Shown one piece after another: positions 24,001 through 34,386 of a stretch of DNA of 64,000 bases. The notes beneath the pieces were generated by a model. The model worked only from the letters and a program-made list of their open reading frames with translations, had not been told where the DNA came from and did not search any database. Both the position numbers and the translations under genes were made by a program. This DNA is from Mariannaea sp. PMI_226. Lineage: Eukaryota; Ascomycota; Sordariomycetes; Hypocreales; Nectriaceae. The DNA is taken from the NCBI GenBank assembly GCA_024336345.1, contig JANFOG010000006.1:1116001-1180000 (forward strand). The letters are read 5' to 3'. How positions within the stretch are numbered: the stretch's first letter is position 1; each line of letters begins with the position of its first letter.

Positions 24001-24458
24001 GACAACGTGATATCAATATCTCTTCAAACATTTGCGAGTATGCTGGCGACAAATGCTGCCTTGCCAGCTATACTATTTTAATGAACGAAAATATCACCTG
24101 CAACGGAACGCAGATACAAAGCCTGCTACGCCAGCATGGTGTTTTGGATGCAACCCAGAGTGCTGGTGCGTGGCTCCAGCAAGAAGAAAACGGGATTCTT
24201 GGAAATGAAGTTTCAGAATCTAAGAAACCTGTGATATGGCTGGTCGACACCATAGATGAGCGAGAGAAAACAAAAAGTGAGCTACGATTGGTCAACGAAA
24301 GGAGAGAGTCTCTACGAAAGGGAAAGCGCAAATGGATTACAGTGTATGACTGGCGCGTGCTGAGCAACCTGAAAACCATGGAAGACGAGACTATCAAGCA
24401 GAAATACTATGATGGGTGGCATGACCCATGGAGAAGATGGTACTGCGGAATTGTATAG
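21088..24458 (+). CDS. ATP-dependent DNA ligase, LIG4-related fungal family with long disordered tail
   Basis: Five exons: 21088-21423, 21474-22084, 22132-22225, 22295-22377, 22430-24458; 1,050 residues. The first intron (50 bp, GTCAGT donor) restores the frame, joining VARVLTIT to PNPALHEGQQVTVEEIDE. An N-terminal helical domain (LLSTLLPDKRTDRVYCIQ) precedes the nucleotidyltransferase core: motif I EDKIDGEYCQ with the adenylated Lys near 278, III CILEGELVVYDD, IV EGLVLR near 452, V CIKLKKEYIG near 477. An OB-type region follows (GDFAVVGARYD to LRFPNVTKVHFDRDF). Residues about 620-900 are low complexity. The last ~140 residues (IWLVDTIDERE, KWITVYDWRVL) may be a degenerate BRCT-like module. 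Intron 3 contains C18. This looks distinct from canonical LIG4, lacking an obvious tandem BRCT pair; its pathway (end joining or other repair) is not established from sequence. Confidence 0.85.
22257..22274 (+). repeat. C18 homopolymer inside a ligase intron
   Basis: Eighteen C in the 69-bp intron 22226-22294, just upstream of the branch-site region (TTCTAAT). The complementary strand is G18. Length is likely variable between strains. Confidence 0.75.
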
Positions 24459-24565
24459 GAGTTGGCGTTGAAAAAAAAAATGCTTTGATAGATATTTTGA
24501 TACCTGAACTCGAAACACAAGATATCATCCAGTGAACAGTTTTATTTGGAGCTACTCTAGTGTGC
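24459..24565. other. Very short convergent intergenic spacer
   Basis: Only 107 bases separate the stop codons of the ligase and the oxygenase on opposite strands, so their 3' UTRs must overlap or be extremely short. Confidence 0.6.
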
Positions 24566-25855
24566 CTATGACTTCTTATACAAATCTCCATAACTCTCTT
24601 TGAGTCGCATGAATAAATGCTCATCAGCAGTCATGACCTTCCTCTCCGCATATGGATTCACATTCGGGGATCCCTGGGCAGGGACGTAGTTCTTAACTCG
24701 CTCACTAGGTACCGGTTCAAGGGGTGCTGACCCCACTGGGTGGCAGAAGAAAGCAATAGTGTATCTTGGGCCACTACTCGACTCGCCCTCGACGATTGTA
24801 GTCCCAGCTGAAGGGAAGACAACTCGGTGAACGGTGCTCCGGAAGAGTCCATTCGTCCAGTACGAGAGCAGATCACCAATGTTGATGAGGATAGGCGGGC
24901 TGGGGTCATTTTCGGTGCCAGGAGGGCACACTGGCACGGGAACCCATTCGTTGCTCTTCGTGAGGACTTCTAGGCCGGCCTGACCCTTCAGACGGAAGAG
25001 TAGCGTGATAGAGCCGTAATCCGAGTGCGCACCAGCACGGACTTCATCATCCGTGTGCTCAGTAGCTTCCGCAGGTGGGTAGCGGAGGAAACGGAGGATT
25101 GAGCCCGAAGCACCCTTGGCAGTGTTGTGAGCTGAAGAGAAAAAGTCATCGACCTACAAATATCAGTTATGATCTATTTGAAGCTTTGAATCAGATGAGG
25201 GGGCCCGACTTACTTCGAGACCGAGACCAAGGAGATACAAGAGCTTTTGGCAGAGGTTGCGGCAGGAATCCGAAAAGGCGCTGATTTGGGGCGTATCAGG
25301 AATGATGGGAGCGGGAAGAGGTTGTTGAGGCTTGCCCTGAACAAACTCTCCAAAGTTGAAGGCTCTGGTGACACGGGTTAGGGAGTTGCTACCATTTTTT
25401 TTTGTTTGATGAGATAGAGCCGCTGTCTTAACTCACTCTTTGTAATCTCCAACCTAGCAGATGGTTAGCACAGATCCATTACCAGAGGTAGACAAAGAGG
25501 AACCAGTCAAGAATTCACCTTTTGAGTCTTGGGATCTAAAGTCTCGGAATGCATTCCTGACCAACCGCGGTTGTTGGTCTGGATGGTGCATCTCTGCTTC
25601 TCTTCGATGGGAGACTCGAATGTTTTTTTCGACTATCCAACATCAATTAGAACTCTGTGAAAAACATCACATTAGTTCCCGATAAATTACCAGTGCGAAA
25701 GCGCCATCAATCTCAGATCCTGAGATATCTAAGCCGCGGTTCCGAATGTAGATAAATCCATGCTCCTCGGCAGCATCAACGAGTTGACGAGCTATTTCTT
25801 TCTGGTTGACATCTGGGTCGGAGATGTCGATGACTGGGATATTTGCGATAGCCAT
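24566..25855 (-). CDS. 2-oxoglutarate/Fe(II)-dependent dioxygenase (isopenicillin N synthase-like)
   Basis: Five exons: 25691-25855, 25519-25632, 25437-25453 (17 nt), 25214-25388, 24566-25153; 352 residues. The N-terminal DIOX_N region starts MAIANIPVIDISDPDVNQ. Spliced blocks include TNNRGWSGMHSETLDP and AFNFGEF, typical of this family. The jelly-roll core has the Fe ligands HSD near residues 198-200 (AGAHSDYGSITLLF) and a His near 265 (STVHRVV). RYTIAFF near 285 supplies the Arg that binds 2-oxoglutarate, with Thr where Ser is usual. Such enzymes hydroxylate or oxidise small molecules; the substrate cannot be told from sequence, and no biosynthetic cluster surrounds it. The start was chosen because it opens the conserved PVIDIS block. 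Confidence 0.9.
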
Positions 25856-27774
25856 AGTGATACTCTAAAACGGACAGTTGATCCTGGAATGGGAATCTAG
25901 GTAGGTTCCTCCGTAGTTGAGGGGGAGGTTGATAGAGGAGGCGATGCTTTTATGGATGCGGGACTAGGTCATTACCTAGGGTAAGTTGAGGACCTAAGGT
26001 ATGTGTCCCGAAGGTACCTAAACAGGTTGGCAGGGACCGAGATAAGAAGGTTGTGTAGCGGCCGGTGTTCGGCCGACTTACCATTGGATACGGCAATTAA
26101 TTGATTGGTGGAGTTTGAAGAAGTCGGAGAGATATCTAAAGCGAAGAAGCAGCATTATATGCTGCCCACTTGCAGTCGCTGCACTGGGGTCTTTAGGGAT
26201 TAGTTCAGTAGGTAGATGGTTTCTGGTCGTTTATTTTCTTTGTCGATCTTGGTGCTAGGGGCTTACACAGTATACTATATATATATAACTACCGCACCTT
26301 GCTGGATAGGTAGTGATGTGCACATCCACATTCAAATACCTACTGTAGGTACCCAAGACATTCATGATGACAGTATCGACAAGACCCAATTTTGATGGCG
26401 ACGTGAATAAATGAATGACTTGGTGAATGAAGCGAGTAAATAAAATAATTGGGCAGCTAGCACAGCCACGGGCCCAGAGCCCCCCATCTGCCACAATCTT
26501 GACCACAAGGGCTTCTGTAACTGGTCAACGTAAGAGGAGGCAAGGTTTTGGTGGGAGGTACTTGCTCAACTACGCGGCTGCAGGTGATGGGGCAGGTACC
26601 TCGCATTGCGGTGAGGTAAGGTAGGCACCTACACCCGCCCATTCAGGTGCCTAGGTAGTGGAGGTATTACAGGGTGGTCATCTGCACCGTGGAAGAGTGC
26701 ATTCGCAGCAACAAATCGAAATCGAGGGGAGCATTGGATTTGTCTTTTCACGTGAACTTGGTGAGAATTTCTCTTGCTTTTCCACTTGCATTAAAAAAAC
26801 ACTTGCAGTGCAGGATAACTTATTCATCCAGGGTTGAAAGAAATTCGTCTGTGCCTGTCGTTGGCGGCCAGCAAGGGTGCACATCACTGGCTTCAGGCTC
26901 AGCTTCCTCTGTGCAGTCAGCTTTGATTGAGATTTCACAACCACGACGCACACACGCAAACAAGCACACACGCGCACACGCAACTCGGCCCCGGCTTTCG
27001 CAGACTTTCACCTCAGATCGACACAACCCTGCGACCAAACAAGTTTTACTAACCCTTATTATTCTTTTCTATTCCACTACCATAGAGTGGGTAAATTCGC
27101 GATTTCTTGCGTTTGCTGCGACATTGTATTGTCTCGTCTGTTCGAAAACAAACTACCTTGCCTACCTTACCTACTGTACCTACTACACATAATTACTACC
27201 CTCTCCCTCCCCCTTCCCCCTTTCAGCTCCGTGTTACACACAAACGGCAAAACCGAAAACCCGGGGCTCTTGTCCCCAAACTCTTCTTGTTCTTCTCTTC
27301 GCATTTGCAGCCTTGTTGCCAACTTCGTAGTCACTTTCCTCCATACTTTTCTAGTTATTGAACGCACAGCCTCGCCCTTCTCCCTCTCCTCCACTTCCTC
27401 TTGTCTCGCCCTTCGACTCCCCTCTCGCTCGCTCTCTCTCTCACCCACTCCCCGCGGATGGTCCTGGTTGGCGGTAGAATTTAGTGGCCCTTCTCGACTC
27501 GACCCCGCCATCACCCCCGTCCGTCGTCCCGCCCGCCGCCACCTTTGTCTCCTTGTCCTTTCCAAGTTCCTTGTCTGTTGGGCCAGGTCCGGTTTACCCA
27601 CCAACAGCCAAAAGCACAAGCCAAAAAGCTCCTGTCGAACGACCAACAACCCCAAACTCTGGCCTTGCGCAACGCCCTCCTCCTGGCATCATTCTTGGCC
27701 CGCCGATTCTTCCTCCTTCGCGGTAACTCGGCTTCAACAGGCGCAGTAGTCTGAGCCGTCGTGACTTGTTCGAG
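25856..27774. other. Divergent intergenic 1.9 kb with many TAGGTA/TACCTA motifs and MKT1 leader
   Basis: The segment 25890-26660 is dense in CTAGGTAGGT, AGGTACCT and TACCTACTGTAGGTA-type motifs. From about 26930 rightwards the DNA is CT-rich on the plus strand, consistent with a long pyrimidine-rich MKT1 5' leader. Several open frames exist in this leader but their translations are low complexity, so none is called. Confidence 0.55.
26337..26352. repeat. Perfect palindrome TACCTACTGTAGGTA
   Basis: A 7-bp inverted repeat around a single T, containing the dodecamer TACTGTAGGTAC (26341-26352) that also occurs at 8030-8041 and 46073-46084. Function unknown. Confidence 0.75.
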
Positions 27775-30548
27775 ATGCCGTGTGAGTACCACTTCCTGCA
27801 CTGCATTTCGTCGACTATGCCGCCTTGAGCCTCGTGGCCGCCGTTGCCAACGACCTCCATCCGCGGTCGTGTGAGCTTCCTCTCACCGCAAGGAGCTTCA
27901 GGCTGGCTATTAATGCCACGAATATACCTTTCTTGCACTCTTCAAACCCAATTGCAGCTCCAGCTATTGAAAATGAGCTTTGCTCCAAGCCCCCTAATTC
28001 CCCTCCTTGGAACCGTCAAACCGCGGTACCTCGGACACATTCTTTCGAGCTGGTCGCCTCTCGCCCTTGTTTAGCAGGTGACGGAATTTCCTGTGGGATA
28101 TGTGCTAACTATTTTCTCAAGTCCTCGCTGAGGATCCCTGGATCAATGACCAGGCTTCGTATGTCTCTTTGCCGCCCCTATGTACGATCCTGAACGTTGC
28201 GCTAACTCTGCGTTATAGCACCCACGACATTTCCGAGCTCGAGCAATGCGCCATTGGTGTCGATGCCACTTACTATCTCAGCTATCTCCTCGATAACTCT
28301 CCTTCCCACGAACCCCTTTTGTCTGCCCTCGGCGGTCTCACCGGTATCGAAGACCATATCATTGATAACCTCGACCTCTGGGAGAAGAACAACATCACCC
28401 CTTTCTTCGTTTTCGATGGCCAATCTGTAACTGGACAGGACGATGTATCCCTCGAGCGCGGCCTGAAGGCCAATAAGAAGACAGATGAGGCCTGGAATCT
28501 CTACTCCCAGACAGCAGCTGAGGAAGCCGTGTCGACTTTCGGCGCCAACCCAGGTCAGCTTCAATTTGCAGATATTTGCTCCGCATAGTTGAGCTAACAG
28601 TCCGTGTCATAGGAGCATTCCGTATCCAGAACCTCTATCCTCTACTTCAAACGATTATCAAAAACCGCGGTCTCCATTTTCTCGTTGCTCCTTACAATGC
28701 CGCCGCACAGGTCAGTCTCGGATTGGATCTTCCTTTTCTTGAGCAAAGTGTACTCACTTTTTGCTAGCTCGCTTACTTCGAAATGATTGATTCCGACCAG
28801 TGCGCTGGTGTCATGGGCTCTCAAGAACTTCTTCTCTACCCCATCAAGGATTCGGTGATTCGGAGCCTCGACTGGGATGCGAAGACGGTGACGGCTATCT
28901 CCAAAAAAAAGGTGATGCGCAGTCTTACTCCCACCGCTAGTGAACAGAGGTTCATCGATTCTTTTCTCATGTCAGGAACATCTTTCCTGCCTCCATTCCC
29001 CGCACTGTTGGAGCACTCTATGTACTCCAACTACAACATCTCGACGGCCGCCAACCTAATGAGAACGTCAGAGAACAGTGTTGCTGGGGCTTGCGCCAGC
29101 TTCAACGACATTCTTCAAACTAAAGACCCGAATTGGCTTGATAAGTACCAAAAGGCAAGGATGGTGGTCAACCACTTCGTCTACATTGCAGAGAGTGGTG
29201 AGATTCAGGTCAATGATTATGAGCGCCTGACAAAGGACAACCATGAGTACTTGGGTCTCCAACTGCCTGCGGAGCTCTTCCACTACGTAAACACCGGGTT
29301 GATTGGCTCCCGACTGCTGAGCGCCATCACGCATAGTCAGATTGTGATTTGCCCGACCCTCGACGGCGTGGCCTCTGAACAGTACAAGAACTTGGTTACG
29401 AAACAAATCCCTCCTCTAAAGGAGCAGGCCCTCGCTCTTCTTATCCCCAGGCTTCATCGTGGTATTCAGCATAAAAATATCAAGATGCGGGCCTGGTTCG
29501 ACTCCAAATTCTCTCACACTATCAATCATCGCTCCCTACAGCCCCCTCCCTCGCAGCAGGCTGTCAGTTGGGATGTCAAGGCTGGTTCAATTGAGCATTA
29601 CTTCCCAGTCAGGGACTTTGCTGGTCCCGTGGCTTTCGAAGTTGTGACACTGGCCAACTTCGATTTCGTTAAGACTACTTTCCCTACCGAAAAGCCCATT
29701 AAGGGTATTGATAGCACCCAGATGATTATTTCCATTGTTATTTGGCGATTCCTCCATCTCCGGGGCTATGTTAACGACGAACACAAACTCACCGATTGGG
29801 GTAACGCTCTGGCCACCACACTGCTCACCCTCAAGGAACTTAATGAGGACCGTGAGGAAGTAACAGGTCTTGACGAGGCGGCCCTGCTTGCCTTCGAGCT
29901 GATCCGCATGGGTTTGCTTGGGTCTAAGTACGTTGATGGAGAGCCTGGTCTTCCCCGAAAGGGTAACGAGGAAGAGAGGGCTAGCCTGGTCCTCATCAGC
30001 CAATGCGCGTCACTGTTGAAGCTTCATCACCAGGTATTCGGCTACACTGGTCCTCTTAACAAGAGTCTTCTGGCCTTCCGCTCCCTCTCCTCGACGGTTC
30101 GCGAGGCTGACCGTGACCTGATTGAAGCCATTGTCGCATCCATGTTTCTCTATGCTCAGTCTAAGCGTGAACGGGACGATCAGCTGGAAATCAGTCAACG
30201 GTGAGTCATGAAATTTTTTTTCCCCTGTAGGCTTCATCCTGCTAACATTAGTATTCAAGCCTACCTTTCTTACGAGAGCCAGATATCGGACTGGGTATCG
30301 CTGTACGAACCTTCTTTGACGAAGACGAAGTCAGCGACAGCCAGGAGGCTCGAGCAAAACGACTGGAGGAATTTCCGGCGACCTTTGTACCGTTTGCGCA
30401 AGCACTATCCGAGGACTTCCGAACTGCGCGTGACTTTGTCCTAGCGCTCAGCAAGGGCGTGCAGACCTTGACCGACGAGCAGTTCTCAGTGACAGAAAAG
30501 GCGGCGTGGGATCGAGCGCAAAAGTACCTCGAGGCAAGACCATTTTAA
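27775..30548 (+). CDS. MKT1: MKT1, XPG-fold post-transcriptional regulator
   Basis: Mkt1 works with the Pbp1/ataxin-2 complex at polysomes and P-bodies to control translation and stability of selected mRNAs. Six exons: 27775-27781 (only ATGCCGT), 28122-28158, 28219-28553, 28613-28710, 28768-30200, 30260-30548; 732 residues. The tiny first exon is chosen because it gives MPFLAEDPWINDQAS, the expected family start, and both splice sites are strong (GTGAGT; CTAAC branch, CAAG acceptor). The N-terminal XPG-N-like region shows AIGVDATYYLSYLLDN and ITPFFVFDGQS; the XPG-I-like region shows FLVAPYNAAAQLAYFEMIDS and CAGVMGSQELLLYP. Typical nuclease acidic clusters are replaced, as in other Mkt1 proteins. 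The C-terminal half matches the fungal MKT1 N/C domains. Convergent with the Rds1-like gene. Confidence 0.92.
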
Positions 30549-31219
30549 GTCGAGCATCAAGGAACGATCATGAACGATATAGTTAAAGTCATAAAGGAAA
30601 GGCAAGAAGAGAGCATGCGATATTTTTTCTCTTAACGTGCTTGCTTCAATACTCTCGCCTTTTGAGGCTCGTCGGCGTTGATGAGGGCGGCCAGAAAAGG
30701 AAAGAAAGAAAGAAAGATTAGTTAGCTCAAAAGCTACTGAGCCAGCGGATGATGCGGGAGTTGTCACGGCTAGATGCCTTCATTGGGGGGCGTACATGGG
30801 GCGTGGGGATGGACTTTAGAGGCAATCGAGGGGAAAGGGGAAAGGGGTAAGGGTAGACTCTTCCAGCCAGCGAAGAAGTGGGAGAGGGAGAGCAAAGACA
30901 TACATCTGGCGATGTGATGTGCAGGTTGGGAAGGGGACTATGAAGTGTACTAAGCCCGAAGTTGAGCATACAGAGGGATATACTACCAAGTCAGCCAGCA
31001 AAGCAGTACAGCTGGTGTATGTATGTACCGACTAAGGCAAATCTCTCCTCAACCAGAAACGAGGTGAACATATATTACCAAATATATTGTACCTATCACT
31101 ATCGGACATAAAAAAAAATTATACATATATCAAGCTCTATTCAACTACCCATAATGCCATCTCCCTTAGAAATTTTGGGGGCGGGGGCGGATTTCTTTGA
31201 AAAAAAAAAAACTACCTGC
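30549..31219. other. Convergent intergenic 0.67 kb with small simple repeats
   Basis: Lies between the MKT1 and Rds1-like stop codons. Contains a GAAA tetramer array (30700-30716) and AAAGGGG-like repeats (30829-30855). No gene is supported. Confidence 0.5.
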
Positions 31220-32352
31220 TTAGGAGATGGTGACTGCCATTGGTCCAGCTACTGTGATATCGTCGGTGAGAAGGCCTTCTAGAGGAGCTTTGTTCGTCAA
31301 TGTGACATAGGTGACTCCAGAAACACCCTCGGGAACCTGGCAGCCGTCTGCTTCAGTGAAAGGGGCGAACTTGGTACCACCTGGTAGGATTCCTCCAGCT
31401 GTGAAGCCACAGTGAGTGGCGCCGGAAACTCCCTTGGCAGCCAGCTTGAGAGGTGCTCCGACTGCAGCGGCGGACTGGCCCGAGGCCATTGATAGGGGAG
31501 GGAATGCCTGAACTTGTAGGTTGGAACCCTGGGGGCACTCCTTGATGAAAGGGGCGGCGAGGGAGAAGACGGCTCGGGGTCCCAGTGGAGTGTCTAGGGG
31601 CGTGGCGACGGCGACCTGCTTGGAGAAGACACGGATGGCGGTCTGGTGCCTAGCCTCGACGGTCAGGATGGCACCGGCGGTGCTGAGGATGGCCTTTGAG
31701 GATAGCAGGGGTGCGGCGCCGAGGTAGGCGGAGACGCCGACGCTCTCGAGGACGGCTGCGGTGGCCACCATGGAGGCGGCGTCCTTGAAGCCGAAGTCGT
31801 AGGTGCAGGCCTGGACGGGCTGGATACCCGCCTGGGCGATGGCAGACTGCAGCAGGGAGACGTGCTGGGACTCTGTGAAGCCAATGACCTGAAGATCGGA
31901 GATTGTCTCGTCGCTGAGGCCGAGGGCCTTGAAGTCGGAGGCGGGGAATTTGGCGAAGCCGTCTCTGTAGAAGGTTGCTTCGAGATGTTCCAAGGTCAAG
32001 GCGCTGTGAAAAGACGAGGAAGGAGCACAAGTTAGCTAGGTATTCTCTTTTTCTTTTACATGTCCCGTATGTTATGTGTGTGTGTATGTGTGTGTGTGTG
32101 TGTTATTGATATATGTATGAGTGCACATATATATTCCAAGCTTCCGAGATCGACCAGGAGAAAATGGCAAAAAGGGAATACTTACAATTGCAAGATATCA
32201 AGGTCACTCAAGCCAGAGCTAGCTGCCTGCTGGTTCTGACGTTCTGCAAGAGCATGATATTGAAGTTGTCTCTCCGTGAGCTTGGGGCCAGAAGGCAACG
32301 CCGAGGCACCGACCGCGAGAAGAGCAACAGCAAATTGTCTAATTGAAGGCAT
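31220..32352 (-). CDS. Rds1-like secreted ferritin-fold protein
   Basis: Exon 1 is 32186-32352, intron 32004-32185 (182 bp, with a GT microsatellite) and exon 2 is 31220-32003; 316 residues. The N-terminus MPSIRQFAVALLAVGASALP is a signal peptide, so the protein is probably secreted. The ferritin-like domain (PF13668 type) begins DLDILQFALTLEHLEATFYRDG and continues ISDLQVIGFTESQHVSLLQ and VLTVEARHQTAIRVF in pieces, with Glu and His residues in helix positions that bind metal in ferritin-like proteins. Fission yeast Rds1 is a stress- and nutrient-responsive member; the biochemical role is not known. Family call is secure. Confidence 0.88.
32074..32103. repeat. GT microsatellite in Rds1-like intron
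   Basis: An interrupted (TG)n run of about 30 bases inside the only intron of the Rds1-like gene, helping to explain its unusual 182-bp length. Confidence 0.8.
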
Positions 32353-34386
32353 GATGATTGATTTTTTTCTCTCTTTTGTTCAAAAGATGCCTTTTTTTGT
32401 TTTAAACTCGACAGGGTATAACAGATATATGGATATATATATATTGAGTGGTTGAAGTGAAGTCGTCAGGCCGGCCTGCGAAGTAAAGAACAAGGGTATC
32501 GAGATAGGTGCAATATCCCAAATAACTTTGGTAGTAATATAATAGAAAAAAAAATTGAAGAATACGAAAGAAAAAGAAGAGAAGGAGCACGAAAAAGGAG
32601 GGATGATCAGAAGAGAACGAACGACCTGGTTGCAGAAGAAGAGCAAAAAAGAGAAGAGCCAGAAGAGAGAAACAGGATTGGCATATGTCTTATGTATCTG
32701 CACATGAAGCAAATCCGCCCAAAAGTCCCCCCCGGTCCGTCTCGATTGCAATTACAGATAAGCTACAGCCAGACAGCTCTTTAGCTTTACCAGGTACCCC
32801 TACTTAGTTCCGACAACGTCCTTTACGTACGGTAGGTCAACTAAGGTGAGCAAGTGGTGACTAGAGCAAGGGTTTGTTTAGGAAACGTTCATCCCGACCG
32901 ACGGCTGATCCAAGTTCCGTGAACAATGGGAGGGCGGGACACCAGAGTTACAGTAGACAAGATAGCGAGGGACGCGCTAGCGTAGCTACCTCACTCTGCT
33001 TCGTCCCATCCACCGTTAGCGATTTTCACTAAGGATGCTCCAGGTTCCGGGGAGAGGAGGAGTTAGGAGTTGGGGGATGGGGAGGGGGAGGAGGAGGAGG
33101 GGTCTCATGGATTCCCTTTCATCTTAACATGTACTGTATGTAGTATAGCTATACCTACCCGCGTAACATTAAGGTCTTGGCCCTGTCTAGGTCAATCAGA
33201 ATACAGGCAATTGCCTAGTCTAGGAGGGGTAAAGACAAAGACAGAGTGGTGAGTGGTGAGTAGTGAGTAACTAGTAAGTAGTAAGTGATGAGTTGAGTGA
33301 GTAAGAGAGGGAAAAAGGACAACAAGAGACGGTGCAACGCTGGCGCCGTCAGGTTGAAACCGTGCCAAGTAGGTTTGGCAGAAAACCTCAAACGCCCAAA
33401 ATCGTCCCCTCTTCCTTGCGCTCCCCTCTTTTTGAGGTCCTTTTTTGGGGGGGGGGGAGTTGACAAAGTTGCGAGGTGCCATCGGCTTATTTCAAATCAG
33501 GGTCACCATTTCACCATTTCAGCATTCGGTTGTGCTGGAGACTCGCCCGGCCCGCTGTTCGTCCGTCGAATGCGAAACGGACCTGATACACGGCCGCCGT
33601 GTCAGAACCAGGCCCCCCGCCCCGTCTGCCTCTCCCATCTCCTCTCTCCTCTACCTCTCCCGGAGAGACCACCCCCCGAAAATACCGGCATCTCAGATTC
33701 GCTTATCGAAAGAAATCAAAGAAGGAAAAAAACATAGCCCGGCCTCAGCTTGTTTTTTACCCCTCGCTCAAACGAAGAAAACACAGCGGCATCTTCCCTG
33801 CATGCAGCATGCAGCATGGAGCATCCTGCTCTACTTGGACCCGGCGACCGGACCAGGGACCAACCGAACGGGAAATGTACAAGCTTGATCGTTGACAGAT
33901 CCAGACACTGCCCCAACTCTGTCTGTCTTGTCTGTGTGTCTGTTTTGTGCTGTCTATCTGTCTCTTCTCTGGAAGCCCTTGTTCCGCAGACACTAACAAC
34001 TGGAACCCACTTCACCAATTAACAACATGGACAACAATATGAACAGCACACAGGGCTCTCTCCACATGGCATGAAGCCATGGCAAAGGGGGGGTTTCATT
34101 CTTCATTTTTCGCTACCTCAGTCGTATCTCAACATTACCTCTTCGTCCATCCGTCCGTCACGTCACATCACGTCACGTCAATCCAGCCCAGTCCTTCTTC
34201 TCCTCATTCCATACTTTCGTGTCATCTCCGTAAAATAATAATAATGTACTTGTAATCCGCTGCTCAGCAACTTCCGCAATTTGGTAACCCAGCTCATCCT
34301 CCTGGTAGCCATTCATTCGTTACCCTTCCACCTCCTTCCTTCTCCTCCTATTTCTCCCTTCAGAACTACTCAATGTTTCTTCCAAT
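32353..34386. other. Intergenic 2.0 kb: Rds1-like promoter and SSD1 3' flank
   Basis: No gene supported. It holds a purine-rich stretch (32560-32680), a GGAG-rich patch (33050-33110), a G run near 33446 and a block of CRE-like sites at 34157-34180. Open frames at 33297-33890 lack coding character. Confidence 0.5.
34157..34180. promoter_or_regulatory. Tandem CRE/ATF-like TGACGTGA sites (possible)
   Basis: Overlapping copies of CACGTCA/TCACGTCA, read as TGACGTGA on the minus strand, a core recognised by CREB/ATF-type bZIP factors. They lie about 200 bases beyond the SSD1 stop and 1.8 kb upstream of the Rds1-like start, so which gene they serve, if any, is unclear. Confidence 0.35.

Noticed and set aside
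26674..27750. Open frames in the CT-rich stretch before MKT1
   Set aside because: Pyrimidine-rich leader sequence gives Ser/Pro/Leu-rich frames on several strands at once; none continues into a recognisable protein.
33297..33890. Overlapping plus-strand open frames upstream of the Rds1-like gene
   Set aside because: Two frames overlap with no domain, and the translations are Pro/Arg/Ser low complexity, as expected from GC-skewed intergenic DNA.
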